Source: Muscardinus avellanarius (taxonomy: Eukaryota > Chordata > Mammalia > Rodentia > Gliridae). From it: 64,000 bases of DNA. A program made the position numbers and the translations under genes. This document shows positions 1 through 9,689 of this stretch, in pieces. The stretch is taken from assembly GCA_963383645.1 (NCBI GenBank), contig OY726559.1, positions 121,448,239 through 121,512,238 of the forward strand, in the 5' to 3' direction. The first letter of the stretch is position 1. Each line of letters begins with the position of its first letter. Under the pieces are notes generated by a model. That model was not told where the DNA came from, made no database searches, and worked only from the letters and a program-made list of their open reading frames with translations.

Positions 1-516
1 GCTAGCCTGCAGTCCACCTGCAGCGATTTGTCCACCGCTATTTAAATGTCCCTACCACTGACTGGGTCAGCCGTTGCTGCTGCTGGTAAGTTGCAATTCT
101 CTGAGCCTGTCTCCCCATTTCTGGGATGGAAGTTTGCCCTCTTATCTGAATCTAAGAAGAGTTGACAATTTTCAGTTTATTTCACTTTTTCTTGTGAGAA
201 TGAGAGTGACCACTTCCAAACTATTTACACATTGGAGCAGAAAACCACATTCTTAGTTAAGAGCTCAGATCACTGCAGCCAGTCTCCTCTAGTGCATCAC
301 TGCGTTGGGAGAGGTGAGTAAACGTTGGCTCGATCTCTCAGCAGTGTGATCCAAGGGCAGTTACTTACCTTTCTCGGCCTTGTGTCTTACCTCAAAGGAG
401 AACTGGAGTCTAGTGTAAGGAACAACCTCAGCTTCCTGCCTCTACCTGACACCTCCTCTCCTAGATCAACATGCCAAAGGAAGAGAGGTCTTTTCACTTC
501 TTTATTTCTTCTTTCC
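1..516. other. Intergenic, nothing recognised
   Basis: No SINE, L1 or conserved coding sequence could be recognised here. Confidence 0.5.
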
Positions 517-734
517 TTTTTTTTTTTTTGTGGTACTAAGCATTGAACCCAGGGACATTCTACCTCTAAGCTATACACTCCACCCTCAGTCCTTTTTTTT
601 TTTTTTTGGAGACAGGGTCTTGCTAGGTTGCTGAGAGTATTGCTAAGTTGCTGAGTCTGGTCTCAAACCTGTGATTCTACTGTTTCAGCCTCCCAAGTAC
701 TAAGATTACAGGTGTGTGCCACTATGCCTGGCCA
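517..734 (-). mobile_element. B1-dID type dimeric SINE
   Basis: On the minus strand this reads a B1 (7SL-derived) left half (gccaggcatagtggc...) joined to an ID-like (tRNA-derived) right half ending at a poly-A tail. This is the commonest repeat in the window: left half with a GG(T/C)GTGGTGGC-like A box and GGTTCGA-like B box, a middle ending CCCTGTTTC(A/C)AAATAAA, then GGGCTGGGGGTGTAGCTC...CCCCAGTACC. This copy is diverged. Confidence 0.85.
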
Positions 735-937
735 AGAGAGGTCCTTTCTAAGGCTGACCTTCCACCTGTGTGCCCTACATCTCACATTGCCCATCTCTCG
801 GGGACTGTTCCCCATCTCTTCTCCTCCGCGTTCTCTTTTACCTTTGATCACTGCAGCTCTTGTTGGTTTCCCCATTCATCATTTAGAAAGACCAAATCCC
901 TTCCCTGTCAAATGTGGAAAACAAGATTCAAGGAAAA

Positions 938-1122
938 GCCAGGTGCAGTGGCTCAGGCCTGTAATCCCAGTACTTGGGAGACTGAAACAGGAGGATCACA
1001 GGTTCGAGGACAGTCTCAGCAACAGTGAGACTTAGCAACTTAGTGAAATCCTGTTGCAAAACAAAAAATATAAATAAGACTGAAGGTGTTGGAGGTAGAA
1101 TGCCCTTAGGGTCTACCCCCAG

Positions 1123-1124
<2 letters not shown>
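938..1124 (+). mobile_element. B1-dID SINE
   Basis: The copy starts gccaggtgcagtggc, keeps both halves and ends ctacccccagga before a CA microsatellite that replaces its tail. Confidence 0.85.

Positions 1125-1126
<2 letters not shown>

Positions 1127-1170
<44 letters not shown>
1127..1170. repeat. (CA)22 microsatellite
   Basis: Uninterrupted CA run at the 3' end of the SINE at 938-1124. Confidence 0.98.
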
Positions 1171-1172
<2 letters not shown>

Positions 1173-1440
1173 TGCAAGGAAAAGGACATTCTCATGACTT
1201 GCTGTGAGTACAAACTGGCATTTTTTCTCTGAGGAGCAGATGAGTAAGGGTATCAAAGTGTTACAAGTGAATGTACAGTCTGGTTTATTAGATGTGGTTC
1301 TAGCAATATATCCTTGGGAAATAATCTGGATTGTGGGCTTTCATGTGTACCTGCTTTACAGGGATGCTTACCTCAGCAATATTTACAATAGAGAAAAATG
1401 AGAAACAGCTCAAAACAGCTTAAATATTCAACAACAGAAG

Positions 1441-1637
1441 TTTTTGTTGTTGTTGTCATCAGTTTTCTGGGGGGTTGATGGTGGTATAAGCTACAGCCCC
1501 AGCCCTTTAAAAAAAAGTTGCTTTTTTTTTTAATAGGGTCTTGCTAAATTGCCGAGGTTGGCCTCAAACCTATGATCCATCTGTCACAGCCTTCCAAGAA
1601 CTGGAATTAAAGAAAGACATGTACCACCACGCCTGAC
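1441..1637 (-). mobile_element. Diverged B1-dID SINE
   Basis: Minus-strand copy with a decayed ID half (gggctggggctgtagctt) and a B1 half ending at caggcgtggtggtac. Confidence 0.7.
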
Positions 1638-2050
1638 TTCAATAATAGAAGATGTATTAAACTAATTATAATATCTGCCATGTAAAGTTATAGCACTGAA
1701 GGATTTAATTAAATGAGCAACTTTTAATAAATGCATTTAGCAGAAAAAGGCATATTACAATTCTTATTTTTAAATAACACAAGTATACATTCATGGATGA
1801 AATTGTGTGTGACACACAAATGAATTTATACTTCAATTGTATACATTTGTGATGTGTAACATACATGATTCCCACTAGAAAAAGATTAAAAGTATATGTG
1901 TTCCAGTAATTACGTCTGAATGTGGACTCAGCTGATTCTTATTTTTCTCTGTATAGTTTGTTTACCTTATGCTAATTAATGTAAATCAACACATGTTTTT
2001 TATTTCATCTATCACATTTCTTTCTAGCTGGTGTACACACAAAAAAAAAA
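1638..2050. other. AT-rich intergenic DNA, nothing recognised
   Basis: No family could be named in this stretch. Confidence 0.4.
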
Positions 2051-2052
2051 AC

Positions 2053-2250
2053 TAAGCTAGGCATGAGAGGCTGAGACAGGAGGAGTGAAGGTTCAAGACC
2101 AGTCTCCACAATTTAACAGACCCTTTGCAACTTAGAAAGATTCTATTTAAAAAAAATAAAATAAATAAAATAAAATAAAAAGGACTAGGGGTATAGCTCA
2201 GAAGTAGAATGTCCCTAGGTTCAATCCACAGTAAAAGAAAAAAAGTTAAA
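2053..2250 (+). mobile_element. 5'-truncated B1-dID SINE
   Basis: The copy starts at gctaggcatgagaggctgag, lacking part of the B1 half, with an expanded (AAAAT)n linker and an ID half ggactaggggtatagctc. Confidence 0.75.
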
Positions 2251-2564
2251 AAATAAAAGAAGAAAGAAGGGAAGGAGAAGGAAGGAGGGAAAGAAAATAG
2301 AAGACCCCAGTATGGGGATAGAGTGGGCAATGGCAAATAAGAAATGCCTAGAGATGATATGACAGGGTTCTGATCTAGAATAACCAACTTTATGAATCCC
2401 TTTCCATCAGTAGTATCAAAAAATTTTCTGTTTGTGGGCCACTTAATTAAGGCAAAATATGTATTCACTTTGTTTAATGAACAAAGAACTTGACAATAAC
2501 ACATTTAAAGGAACAAAACAAATATGGCCTAGTAAACATCTTACTAGTAGGTTCTATTATTTAC

Positions 2565-2655
2565 TTTTTTTTTTTTTTGCAGGTCTGAGGATGGAACCCA
2601 GAGGCATTCGACCTCCGAGCCACACCCCCTGCCCTATTTTTTATTCTTTATTTTG
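2565..2655 (-). mobile_element. B1-dID SINE, 3' (ID) part, split by composite insertion
   Basis: Minus-strand ID half with poly-A tail. Its B1 side resumes at 5213-5255, so the 2656-5212 element inserted into this SINE. An 11-bp CTATTATTTAC occurs at 2554-2564 and again at 5256-5266, marking the SINE's own target-site duplication. Confidence 0.85.
2641..2655. repeat. Target-site duplication, left copy
   Basis: TTATTCTTTATTTTG is repeated exactly at 5213-5227 on the other side of the composite element. Confidence 0.93.
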
Positions 2656-2676
2656 TTTTATTTATTTATTTTTTAA

Positions 2677-3010
2677 TTGGTGCATTGTAGTCATATATCA
2701 ATCACATTGGAATACAAGACTTGAGAGGATATACAAGCACACATCATCCAATTAGCCCTCATCCAGCCCCCATCCCGTTCCCTCCCCCTCCCTCGATCCC
2801 ATGCTTGTTTGGTGATTAACTTTGATACATTTGTTTATGTACCTCCTGCGTTTTAAAGAGGCTCCATCCTCCCCGATTCCATACCCTCTGATTGGTCACC
2901 TTAGTTGCTTCACTATAGGGCCCTTTCTATAGCTCGACCTCTTCCTGTTGGCCCTTTCCTCCTAGTTTTTGCTGATTAGGGGAAGCATCTGATTTTTATT
3001 TTCTGCGATA
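2677..3010 (-). mobile_element. L1-type 3' UTR module of the composite
   Basis: On the minus strand it includes gttaatcaccaaacaagcat, a purine-rich ggaggg tract, cttgtattcca and atgcaccaatt before the tail. The same order is seen at 7500-7670 (caatcactaagccaagcat, ggatggggaggg, cttgtattccatt, gatgcaccaat) and, more weakly, at 50760-50890. Confidence 0.8.
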
Positions 3011-3029
3011 TTTCTCTGTGCATGCCGCA

Positions 3030-4325
3030 TTGCAAGTACCAACCCTACTCTTGATGGCCCCAGTAGTGGCCTGGCTATCCGGTGGACTAATCTAGACCTT
3101 GCTGGCTCAAGCAGCAGCCTTGCCTCATGGGAGGCCCCAATTCTGGTCTTGATGGCTCCAACACCAGCCTAACCACTCAGCTGGCTCCGATCCCGGCCTT
3201 GGAGGCCCCAGTAGCAGCCTTGCCTCAGGCAGGCTCCGATGCTGGCCATTGGCCCCCGCACCAGCCTAACCCCTCGGCAGACTCTGATCTGGCCTCAGAG
3301 GCCCCAACACCAGCCTAGCCTCACGGCAGGCTCTGATCCCAGCCTTGCTGGCCCCAGCACCAGCCTAACCCCTCAGCAGGCTCCAATCCAGCCTCGGAAG
3401 CCTCAGTAGCGGCCTTGCCTCACAGAAGCCTCTGATGCCAGCTATTGGCCCCAGCACTGGCCTAACCCCTCGGCAGGCTCCGATCCTGGCCTCAGAGGCC
3501 CCAGCACCGGCCTTGCCTCATGGCAGGCTCCAATGGTGGCCTTGCTGGCCCCAGCCCCGGTCTAACCCCTCGGCAGGCTCCGATCACAGCCTCGGAGGCC
3601 TCAGCACCGGCCTTGTCTCATGGCAGGCTCCGATGCCGGCCATTGGCCCCAGCACCGGCCTAACCCCTCAGCTGGCTCTTATCCTGGCCTCGGAGGCCCC
3701 AGCACCGGCCTTGCCTCATGGTAAACTCCGATGCCGGCCTCGCTGGCTCCAGCACCAGCCTAACCCCTCGGCAGGCTCTGATCCCGGCCTCGGAGGCCTC
3801 AGTAGTGGCCTTGCCTCACGGAAGGCTCTGATGCTGGCCGCTGGCCCTGGCACTGGCCTAACCCCTCAGCAGGCTCTTATCCTGGCCTCAGAGGCCCCAG
3901 CTCCAGCCTTGCCTCATGGCAGGCTCCGATGCCGGCCTCGCTGGCCCCAGCACCGGCCTAACCCTTCAGCAGGCTCCGATCCCGGTCTCGGAGGTCCCAG
4001 CACCGGCCTTGCCTCATGGTAAACTCCAATGCTGACCTCGCTGGCTCCAACACCGGCCTAACCCCTCGGCAGGCTCCGATCCTGGCCTCGGAGGCCTCAG
4101 TAGCGGCCTTGCCTCACGGAAGGCTCTGATGTCGGCCATTGGCCCTGGCACCGGCCTAACCCCTCAGCAGGCTCTGATCACTGTCTCGAAGCTCCAGCAC
4201 CGGCCTTGCCTCACAGCAGGCTCCAATCCCAGCTTTACTGTGTCCATCGCCATTCTCACCCCTCGGCAGGCTCCAATCCGAGCACCCTCTTCCCCCAGCC
4301 AATTGTCCCACGTTCTCGAGGGTGC
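3030..4325. repeat. GC-rich VNTR, ~49-bp units in alternating types
   Basis: About 25 units of roughly 49 bp follow the pattern GGCTCCGAT..CGGCC..GGCCCCAGCACCGGCC. Units ending in CTTGCCTCATGGCA alternate with units ending in CTAACCCCTCGGCA, giving a ~98-bp higher-order period. Open frames through it (for example 3435-4022) arise from its composition. Confidence 0.92.
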
Positions 4326-4805
4326 GTGGTGGTAACATTCTGCCTCTGGGGTTATTATTTCAAAGGTTCTAGGTGTAATGCCTCAGATCTCTGCCTCCCC
4401 TGAGTACTGGCCACTGCCATTGCCACTGCCTCCACCATTTCAAATCCTTCCCAGGCTCTTTTTCCACTCTGAATGTTGTCCAGTGTTCCTAAGCATGCAT
4501 GACAGTAGCATTCGACATTTGGTGTAATTTCTCCAAAAAAATAAAGTTGGTAGGATCTGATTTCTGCTTCTCCTGAATACAAGTCTCCACTGCCATTGTG
4601 GAGACCACTTTCAATACCGCCTTTCTCCTTGGTCTCTGCTAAACTCTCTCCTTACAGGTGATGTCCAAGATTCTTAACAATATAGAGAAACAGCAGTCCT
4701 CCTTCACGGGGAATTTTCCCATAAGTTCCAGTGCATTTGGATCAGTTTTGTCTGCATCTCGAGTGTCCTGGCATCCACCATGGCTTTCTTAACTCCTCTC
4801 CGATA
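4325..4805 (-). other. Unassigned middle segment of the composite
   Basis: Not repetitive within the window and of no family I recognise. It includes two similar phrases, ctcaggggaggcagagatct and attcaggagaagcagaaatc (minus strand), which suggests an old internal duplication. Confidence 0.5.
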
Positions 4806-4911
4806 TTTTTTCTTTTTCTTTTTTCTTTCTTTTTTTTTTTTTTTTTTTAATAAGAGAAGACAGTATATGTGGTTTGAGAAGGTAGTGGGATCAGGCACTC
4901 AGTACCACTGT

Positions 4912-5212
4912 GACCCAGCCCGGTTTCTCCATGGGTCCAGCGTGCTCCGCACTAATCTGCCTGGGGCCCAGAGTCCCGTGACCCGGGCCTCTGCTGGCGT
5001 GCCCCGCGTGACCCCCGCCCGGGACCCAGGGTACTGGGCCCGGTTTCTCCAGGGGTCTGGCATGCTACGCGCGGTCCGGCCCGGGGCCCAGAGTCCCGCG
5101 ACCTGGGCCCCGGCTGGCATGCCCCGTGCGACCCCCACCTGGGACCCAGGGTACTGGGCCCGGTTTCTCCAGGAGTCTGGCATGCTATGCGCGGTCTTGC
5201 CCGGGGCCCAGG
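4912..5212. repeat. 120-bp GC-rich tandem monomers
   Basis: cggtttctcc recurs at exactly 4921, 5041 and 5161, a period of 120 bp over about 2.5 copies. Monomers contain ggggcccagagtcccg and gggacccagggtactgggc. They sit at the 5' end of the minus-strand composite, where L1 promoters of some mammals carry tandem monomers. Confidence 0.93.
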
Positions 5213-5227
5213 TTATTCTTTATTTTG
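5213..5227. repeat. Target-site duplication, right copy
   Basis: Exact copy of 2641-2655. Confidence 0.93.
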
Positions 5228-5255
5228 AAACAGGTCTCACTAAGTTGCAGAGGGC
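5213..5255 (-). mobile_element. B1-dID SINE, B1-side remainder
   Basis: Continues the SINE broken at 2655: ttattctttattttgaaacaggtctcactaag... in + orientation. It is 5'-truncated at agggc. Confidence 0.85.
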
Positions 5256-5266
5256 CTATTATTTAC

Positions 5267-5477
5267 CTTTTTTCTTTTTTTTGGTGGTACTGGGGTTCCT
5301 AGAAGCCCTTCTACCTCTGGGCTATACTCCCATGGGCTACACTCCCAGACCAATTTTTCAACTTTTTTATGTGGAAACAGGGTCTCTTAAGCCAGCAAGG
5401 CTGGCTCTGAACCAGCGCGATCCTCCTGTCTCCGCCTCCCAAGCGCAGGGATTACAAGCGTGCGCCACCATGCCCGG
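5267..5477 (-). mobile_element. B1-dID SINE, young short subfamily
   Basis: It has the short-subfamily hallmarks gtctcttaagccagc and ggggttcctagaagccc (+ strand). It is flanked by CTATTATTTAC at 5256-5266 and 5478-5488, the third copy of that target site. Confidence 0.9.
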
Positions 5478-5499
5478 CTATTATTTACTTTAAAACTAT

Positions 5500-5640
5500 A
5501 AGCTGGGTGTGGTGATCATCACCTGTAATCCCAGTACTTGAGAGGCTGAAACAGGAGGATCACAGGTTCGAGGACAACCTGAGCAAATAGTGAGACTTTC
5601 ATCACCCTAGTGAGACCCTGTTTCAAAATAAAAATAAAAT
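5500..5640 (+). mobile_element. B1-type SINE without ID half
   Basis: gctgggtgtggtgatcatca to ccctgtttcaaaataaaaa; the right half is missing, and L1 sequence follows directly. Confidence 0.75.
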
Positions 5641-7308
5641 TGAAGAAGACCTTGGAAGATGGAAAGCTCTCCCTTGCTCATGAATAGGCAGAATATCATC
5701 AAAATGGCCATTCTGCCAAAAGTGATCTATAGACTCAATGGAATTCCTTCTTCATAGACCCAGAGAAATCAGTCATGAATTTTATATAGAGAAAGAAAAG
5801 ACCCAGAATAGCTAAAGCAATCCTCAGCAATAAAAATCAGGCAGGAGGCATCACAATTCCAGACTTCAAATTATTCTATAGAGCAATAGTAGTAAAAAAA
5901 AAAAAAACCAAAAAAAAAAAAAAAAACCCCAGCATGGTATTGGCACAACAACAGGCAGACTGACCAGTGGATTAGAATAGAAGATACAGAAACAAATCCA
6001 CACACCTTTAGTCAATTGATCTTTGACAAAGGGGCCAAATTCCTACACTGGAGAAAAGACAGGCTTTTCAACAAATGGTGCTGGGAGAACTGGCTATCCA
6101 TTTGTAGAAAGATGGAACTAAATCCTTACCTCTCACCATGCACAGGAATCCACTTGAGATGGATCAAAGACGTAGAAATTAGACCAGAGACTGTGAAGTT
6201 ATTAGAAGAGGGTGTAGGCTCAACACTCCAACATATAGGCACAGGCAGTAACTTTCTCAATAAGACCTCCAAAGCACAAGAAATTAAAGCAAGATTTAAC
6301 AAATGGGATGGAATCAAAATAAAAAGTTTCTTCTCATCAAAGGAAACCATCAAGAACTTAAAGAGAAAGCCTACAGAATGGGAGAAGATCTTTACCAGCC
6401 AACACTCAGATAGAGGGCTAATATCCAGAATATACAGAGAGCTCAAAAGACTCTACACTAGCAAAACAAATAGCCCCAATCAAGAAATGGGCCACTGAAC
6501 TGAATAGACACTTCACAAAAGAGACACAAATGGCCTATAGATACATGGAAAGATGTTCAACATCATTAGCCATCAGGGAAATGCAAATTAAAAGTACGCT
6601 GAGATTCCATCTAACCCCAGTCAGAGTGGCAAGCATAAAGAACTCAAACAATTGCTGGCGAGGATGTGGGGAAAGCGGAACTCTTTTTGGTGGGAGTGCA
6701 AAGTAGTTCAGCCACTATGGAGATCTGTGTGGAGATTCCTTAGAAAACTGGGAATGGACACACTGTATGATCTGGCTATATTATTCCTGGGTATCTTTCC
6801 AAAGGGGTTGGAATCAGAGAACTACAGTAACATATGCATACCCATGTTCATAGCAGCACAATTCGTAATAGCCAAAATATGGAACCAACTTAGGTCTCCA
6901 GCAACAGATGAATGGATTGCAAAATTATGGGAAACACACACAATGGAATTCTACTCAGCTATAAAGAAGAACAAAATCATGCCATTTGCAAGAAGATGGA
7001 AAGACCTGGAGAACATTAAGTGAGTTCAGCCAAGTACAGAAAGAGAAGGGACTTATGTTTTCTCTAATATGCCCAAACTAGGGAGTGTTAGGGATACCAT
7101 ATTGACTCCAGACAATGGAGGAGAAACCTTATCAAAGCTAGAATGGAAGGACAGGAGAGGAAGAAGGCTGAGGTTGATTAATGAAGGAGCTACACCCGAA
7201 TGTGTGTAAAAATATAAATATAGCATGATTAACCTGGACACTCATTTTTGGGAGAGGGAAGGAGGGAGGGTACCAATCATAGTCTGAATGTATGCCATTT
7301 TCAATATG

Positions 7309-7358
<50 letters not shown>

Positions 7359-7680
7359 GAAATTGGTGCTTTCCCGAATATGCGAAAGCTAAGGAGAAAG
7401 TAACAGGAGGAACTCTAGCTGAAGAAGGAGATCCTATGGAGGAGCAAATAAGGTGACCTAACTGAGGGGATGGGAGGGGGAAGAAGGATACTCTCTAAAG
7501 CAAATGATGTACTTAAACATATCAAAGTCAATCACTAAGCCAAGCATAGAAGGAGGGATGGGGAGGGAATGGGGTGCTGATTGGGTAGGTGCTGATTAGG
7601 TGATATGTGTATGTATGTCTACACAAGTCTTGTATTCCATTAAGATGTATGAATAAGATGCACCAATAAAAAATAAAAAT
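5641..7680 (+). mobile_element. 5'-truncated L1: ORF2 3' part and 3' UTR
   Basis: Nucleotide and protein similarity to the end of mammalian L1 ORF2 is clear: phrases such as aatggccattctgccaaaagtg, FNKWCWENWL, and WEKIFTS followed by RGLISRIY. The reading frame is broken (open pieces 6016-6498 and 6652-7023 in different frames). A stop at 7021 is followed by a purine-rich 3' UTR containing a (CA)n run and ending caccaataaaaaataaaaat. It is a dead copy. Its 3' UTR is the reference for the minus-strand fragments at 2677-3010 and 62780-63010. Confidence 0.93.
7311..7355. repeat. (CA)n microsatellite inside L1 3' UTR
   Basis: About 22 CA units between two parts of the L1 3' UTR. Confidence 0.98.
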
Positions 7681-7719
7681 ATAAAAATACTATAACAAAT
7701 AAACAAAATAAAATAAAAT

Positions 7720-7780
7720 AGGGCTGGGGGTGTTTCCTCGGAGGTAGAACAATTAGAATATTCAATTCCTCTTACTGGGC

Positions 7781-7811
<31 letters not shown>
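7720..7811 (+). mobile_element. ID half of a B1-dID SINE plus (CA)n
   Basis: gggctgggggtgtttcctcg to the right-half end, followed by a CA run at 7786-7811. Confidence 0.75.
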
Positions 7812-7879
7812 CACAATCTATGAATCTTTACTTGTATTTATATTATTTATATGAATCTTTATTGTGTAGAGCGACGACT

Positions 7880-8220
7880 TCTCTTTAAGCTCACTGGTTC
7901 TTACCTAAGCAGCGTTCAACCTACTGATGGCCCCCGAGGGTGCTCTCCCTTTCTCTGTAATGTCTGTCCTACTGAATCTGTCTTGGAGTGTCTAGCTCCC
8001 CACTTACATTGCCCATCTGTTCCTGCCTGTTTTCTGCTTTTCCATTAGAGTCCTTAACCTATTAGTCATAGTCATCTCAAGTTCTCTCTGATAAGCCCAA
8101 AATTTGTCATACCTGAGTCTCATTATGTTTTGTCTCTTCACTCTATTTGAAATGTTTCTCTGATCTTTTAGTGTGCTTTATAATTTTTTGCTGAAAGTCC
8201 TATGTGATATGACTTTACCC
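7880..8220. other. Unassigned, possibly old antisense L1 5' region
   Basis: The pyrimidine-rich sequence (cttttagtgtgctttataattttttgctg) resembles antisense L1M 5' regions, but weakly. Confidence 0.3.
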
Positions 8221-8224
8221 CTAA

Positions 8225-8395
8225 CCCTAGTTTATTTTTATTTTGAAACAGGGCCTAAGTTGCTGGGATTACAGGCCACTCCCCTTATTTGTTTTTTTAT
8301 TTATTTGGGATTGAATCCAGGAGCATTCTACTTCTGAGGTACATTCCCAGCCCTATTTTGTTTTTATTTTGAAACAGGGTCTTGCTAGAACTTAA
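8225..8395 (-). mobile_element. Fragments of B1-dID SINEs
   Basis: A B1 scrap (gaaacagggcctaagttgctgg) is followed by an ID half at about 8300-8390 (gggattgaatccaggagcat). Confidence 0.65.
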
Positions 8396-8479
8396 AAATT
8401 AGGGAAAGGTACTCTTGTCTCCTTGTGTAGACATACACTGTCACATGACACCATTCCCATTTTGCCTGGAGAACTTCGT

Positions 8480-8660
8480 GTAACTAAAAATTCTAGGTAG
8501 ACAGGGCTTCCCCCCTTTTCTTTCCACACTTGAATGCTACATTGTCTTTGGACTGACATAATTTCTGATGAGAAGTCTGTAGTAATTCCTCCTTTCTCTC
8601 CTTTTATTTCCTGTATGTATACAATGTCTTTTTCTAGTTGTTCCTATATATGTATGGTAT
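8480..8660 (-). mobile_element. Old L1 fragment (antisense 5' region)
   Basis: attgtctttggactgacataatttctgatgagaagtctg closely resembles a stretch common in antisense L1M 5' regions. Confidence 0.5.
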
Positions 8661-8864
8661 CTATTTCAAGTTGGGCAGTTTTCTAGTTTTGAATAAATTA
8701 ATAATTATGCTATGTTTTGGAGTGGTTTGGGGTGTGTGTGTGTGTTAAAGTTTATTGAGATTTATCGTAAAATTTTTGTTAAAAATGTTTAGTTCCAGGA
8801 ACTATTTTGGGGATACTCATATCTGTCTGTTTTGTCAAATTGTAGTTAGTAAAGGGCTTTATTT

Positions 8865-9060
8865 GTGGTACCAGGGATCAAATCCAGGGAATTCTACCTC
8901 TGAGTTATACCCCCAAAGCTTTCTACTTTTTATTTTAAAATGGAGTCTTGCTAAGTATCTAAGCATCTCACTAAATTGCTGAATCTGGCCTCGAATCTGT
9001 GATCCTCTTGGCTCAGCCTCCCAAGTACTGGGATTATAGGTATGCACAACCATGCCCGGC
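8865..9060 (-). mobile_element. B1-dID SINE
   Basis: Full dimer from ggtaccagggatcaaatccag to the B1 end catgcccggc. Confidence 0.85.
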
Positions 9061-9482
9061 AGCAAGGGCAGGTTTCATTTCCTGTTCCACTTCTACCTAC
9101 CAACAACTAGTGTTAACACGATTTTTACTTGATTCAATTATTTCCATGATTTTTGCAAAATGGTGATTTTTTAACTATTATTTTTTCTACATTTTACTGT
9201 AAGAATTTATCTTTTCATTCATTATCGCTGATATGGATTTAAGATTTCTTATTTACTGGAATATGATCCATTTCTACCATTATTTATTTTGATGCTCAGA
9301 TTCAGATTTGGACCTGTGGGGCCCTTTCAAATAGCTATTGTGTTGTTTTAGTGGGAAATATTTAGAAATCAATATCTAAGCTCTATGCTTATTTATTGCT
9401 ACTAGAATGTCACCATTTCTAGGTCCTACAATGGAGAGCTGATGAAATGTTTCAATTTTGTATTTTTCATATAGAAGTTTTA
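9061..9482. other. AT-rich, nothing recognised
   Basis: No gene or clear repeat could be supported. Confidence 0.4.
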
Positions 9483-9681
9483 AGCTGGGAGTGGTGGCAC
9501 ACGCTTGTAATCCTAGCATTTGAGAGGCTGAGACAGGAAGACTGTGGTTCCCTAAACAGCCTCAGCTATTTAGTGAGGCCCTTTGCAACTCTGTGAAACC
9601 CTGTTTCCAAATAAAGATAAAAAATAGGGTTGGGGGTGTAGCTCGGAGGTAGAATGCCCCTGGGTTCCATCTCCAATACCG
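9483..9681 (+). mobile_element. B1-dID SINE
   Basis: Full dimer with gctgggagtggtggcacac and ggttgggggtgtagctcgg. Confidence 0.88.
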
Positions 9682-9689
9682 CAAAAAAG

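Larger units (their letters stand above)
2656..5212 (-). mobile_element. SVA-like composite retroelement (VNTR plus L1-type 3' end)
   Basis: This 2557-bp insertion is bounded by an exact 15-bp duplication and ends, on the minus strand, in an A-rich tail (2656-2676). From 5' to 3' on the minus strand it has: GC-rich 120-bp monomers (about 5212-4915); an A-rich run (about 4855-4805); about 480 bp of unassigned sequence (4805-4325); a GC-rich VNTR of ~49-bp units (about 4325-3030); and a 3' end of about 350 bp that is alignable by eye with the 3' UTR end of the L1 at 7350-7680. The tail, duplication and TTTC/AAAA-like site point to L1-machinery retrotransposition. No long meaningful reading frame was found, so it is probably non-autonomous. 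The alternative is an internally deleted L1 with a tandem-monomer 5' UTR. Confidence 0.82.

Noticed and set aside
928..1170. Minus-strand frame beginning M-C-V-C-V-C
   Set aside because: Translation of a CA microsatellite plus SINE; the same kind appears at 7596-7814, 33398-33655 and 48720-49025.
3435..4022. 195-codon open frame rich in Pro, Ala and Gly
   Set aside because: It lies in the VNTR, whose ~49-bp unit is not a multiple of three, and it has no domain; the frame is a product of GC-rich repeats.
3030..4325. CRISPR-like array
   Set aside because: No unique spacers between constant repeats; it is a VNTR in a mammalian genome.
4780..5493. 237-codon open frame
   Set aside because: It runs from a T-rich tract through the 120-bp monomers into a SINE; no conserved product.
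6016..7023. L1 ORF2 pieces as active genes
   Set aside because: The frame is broken and the 5' part is absent.
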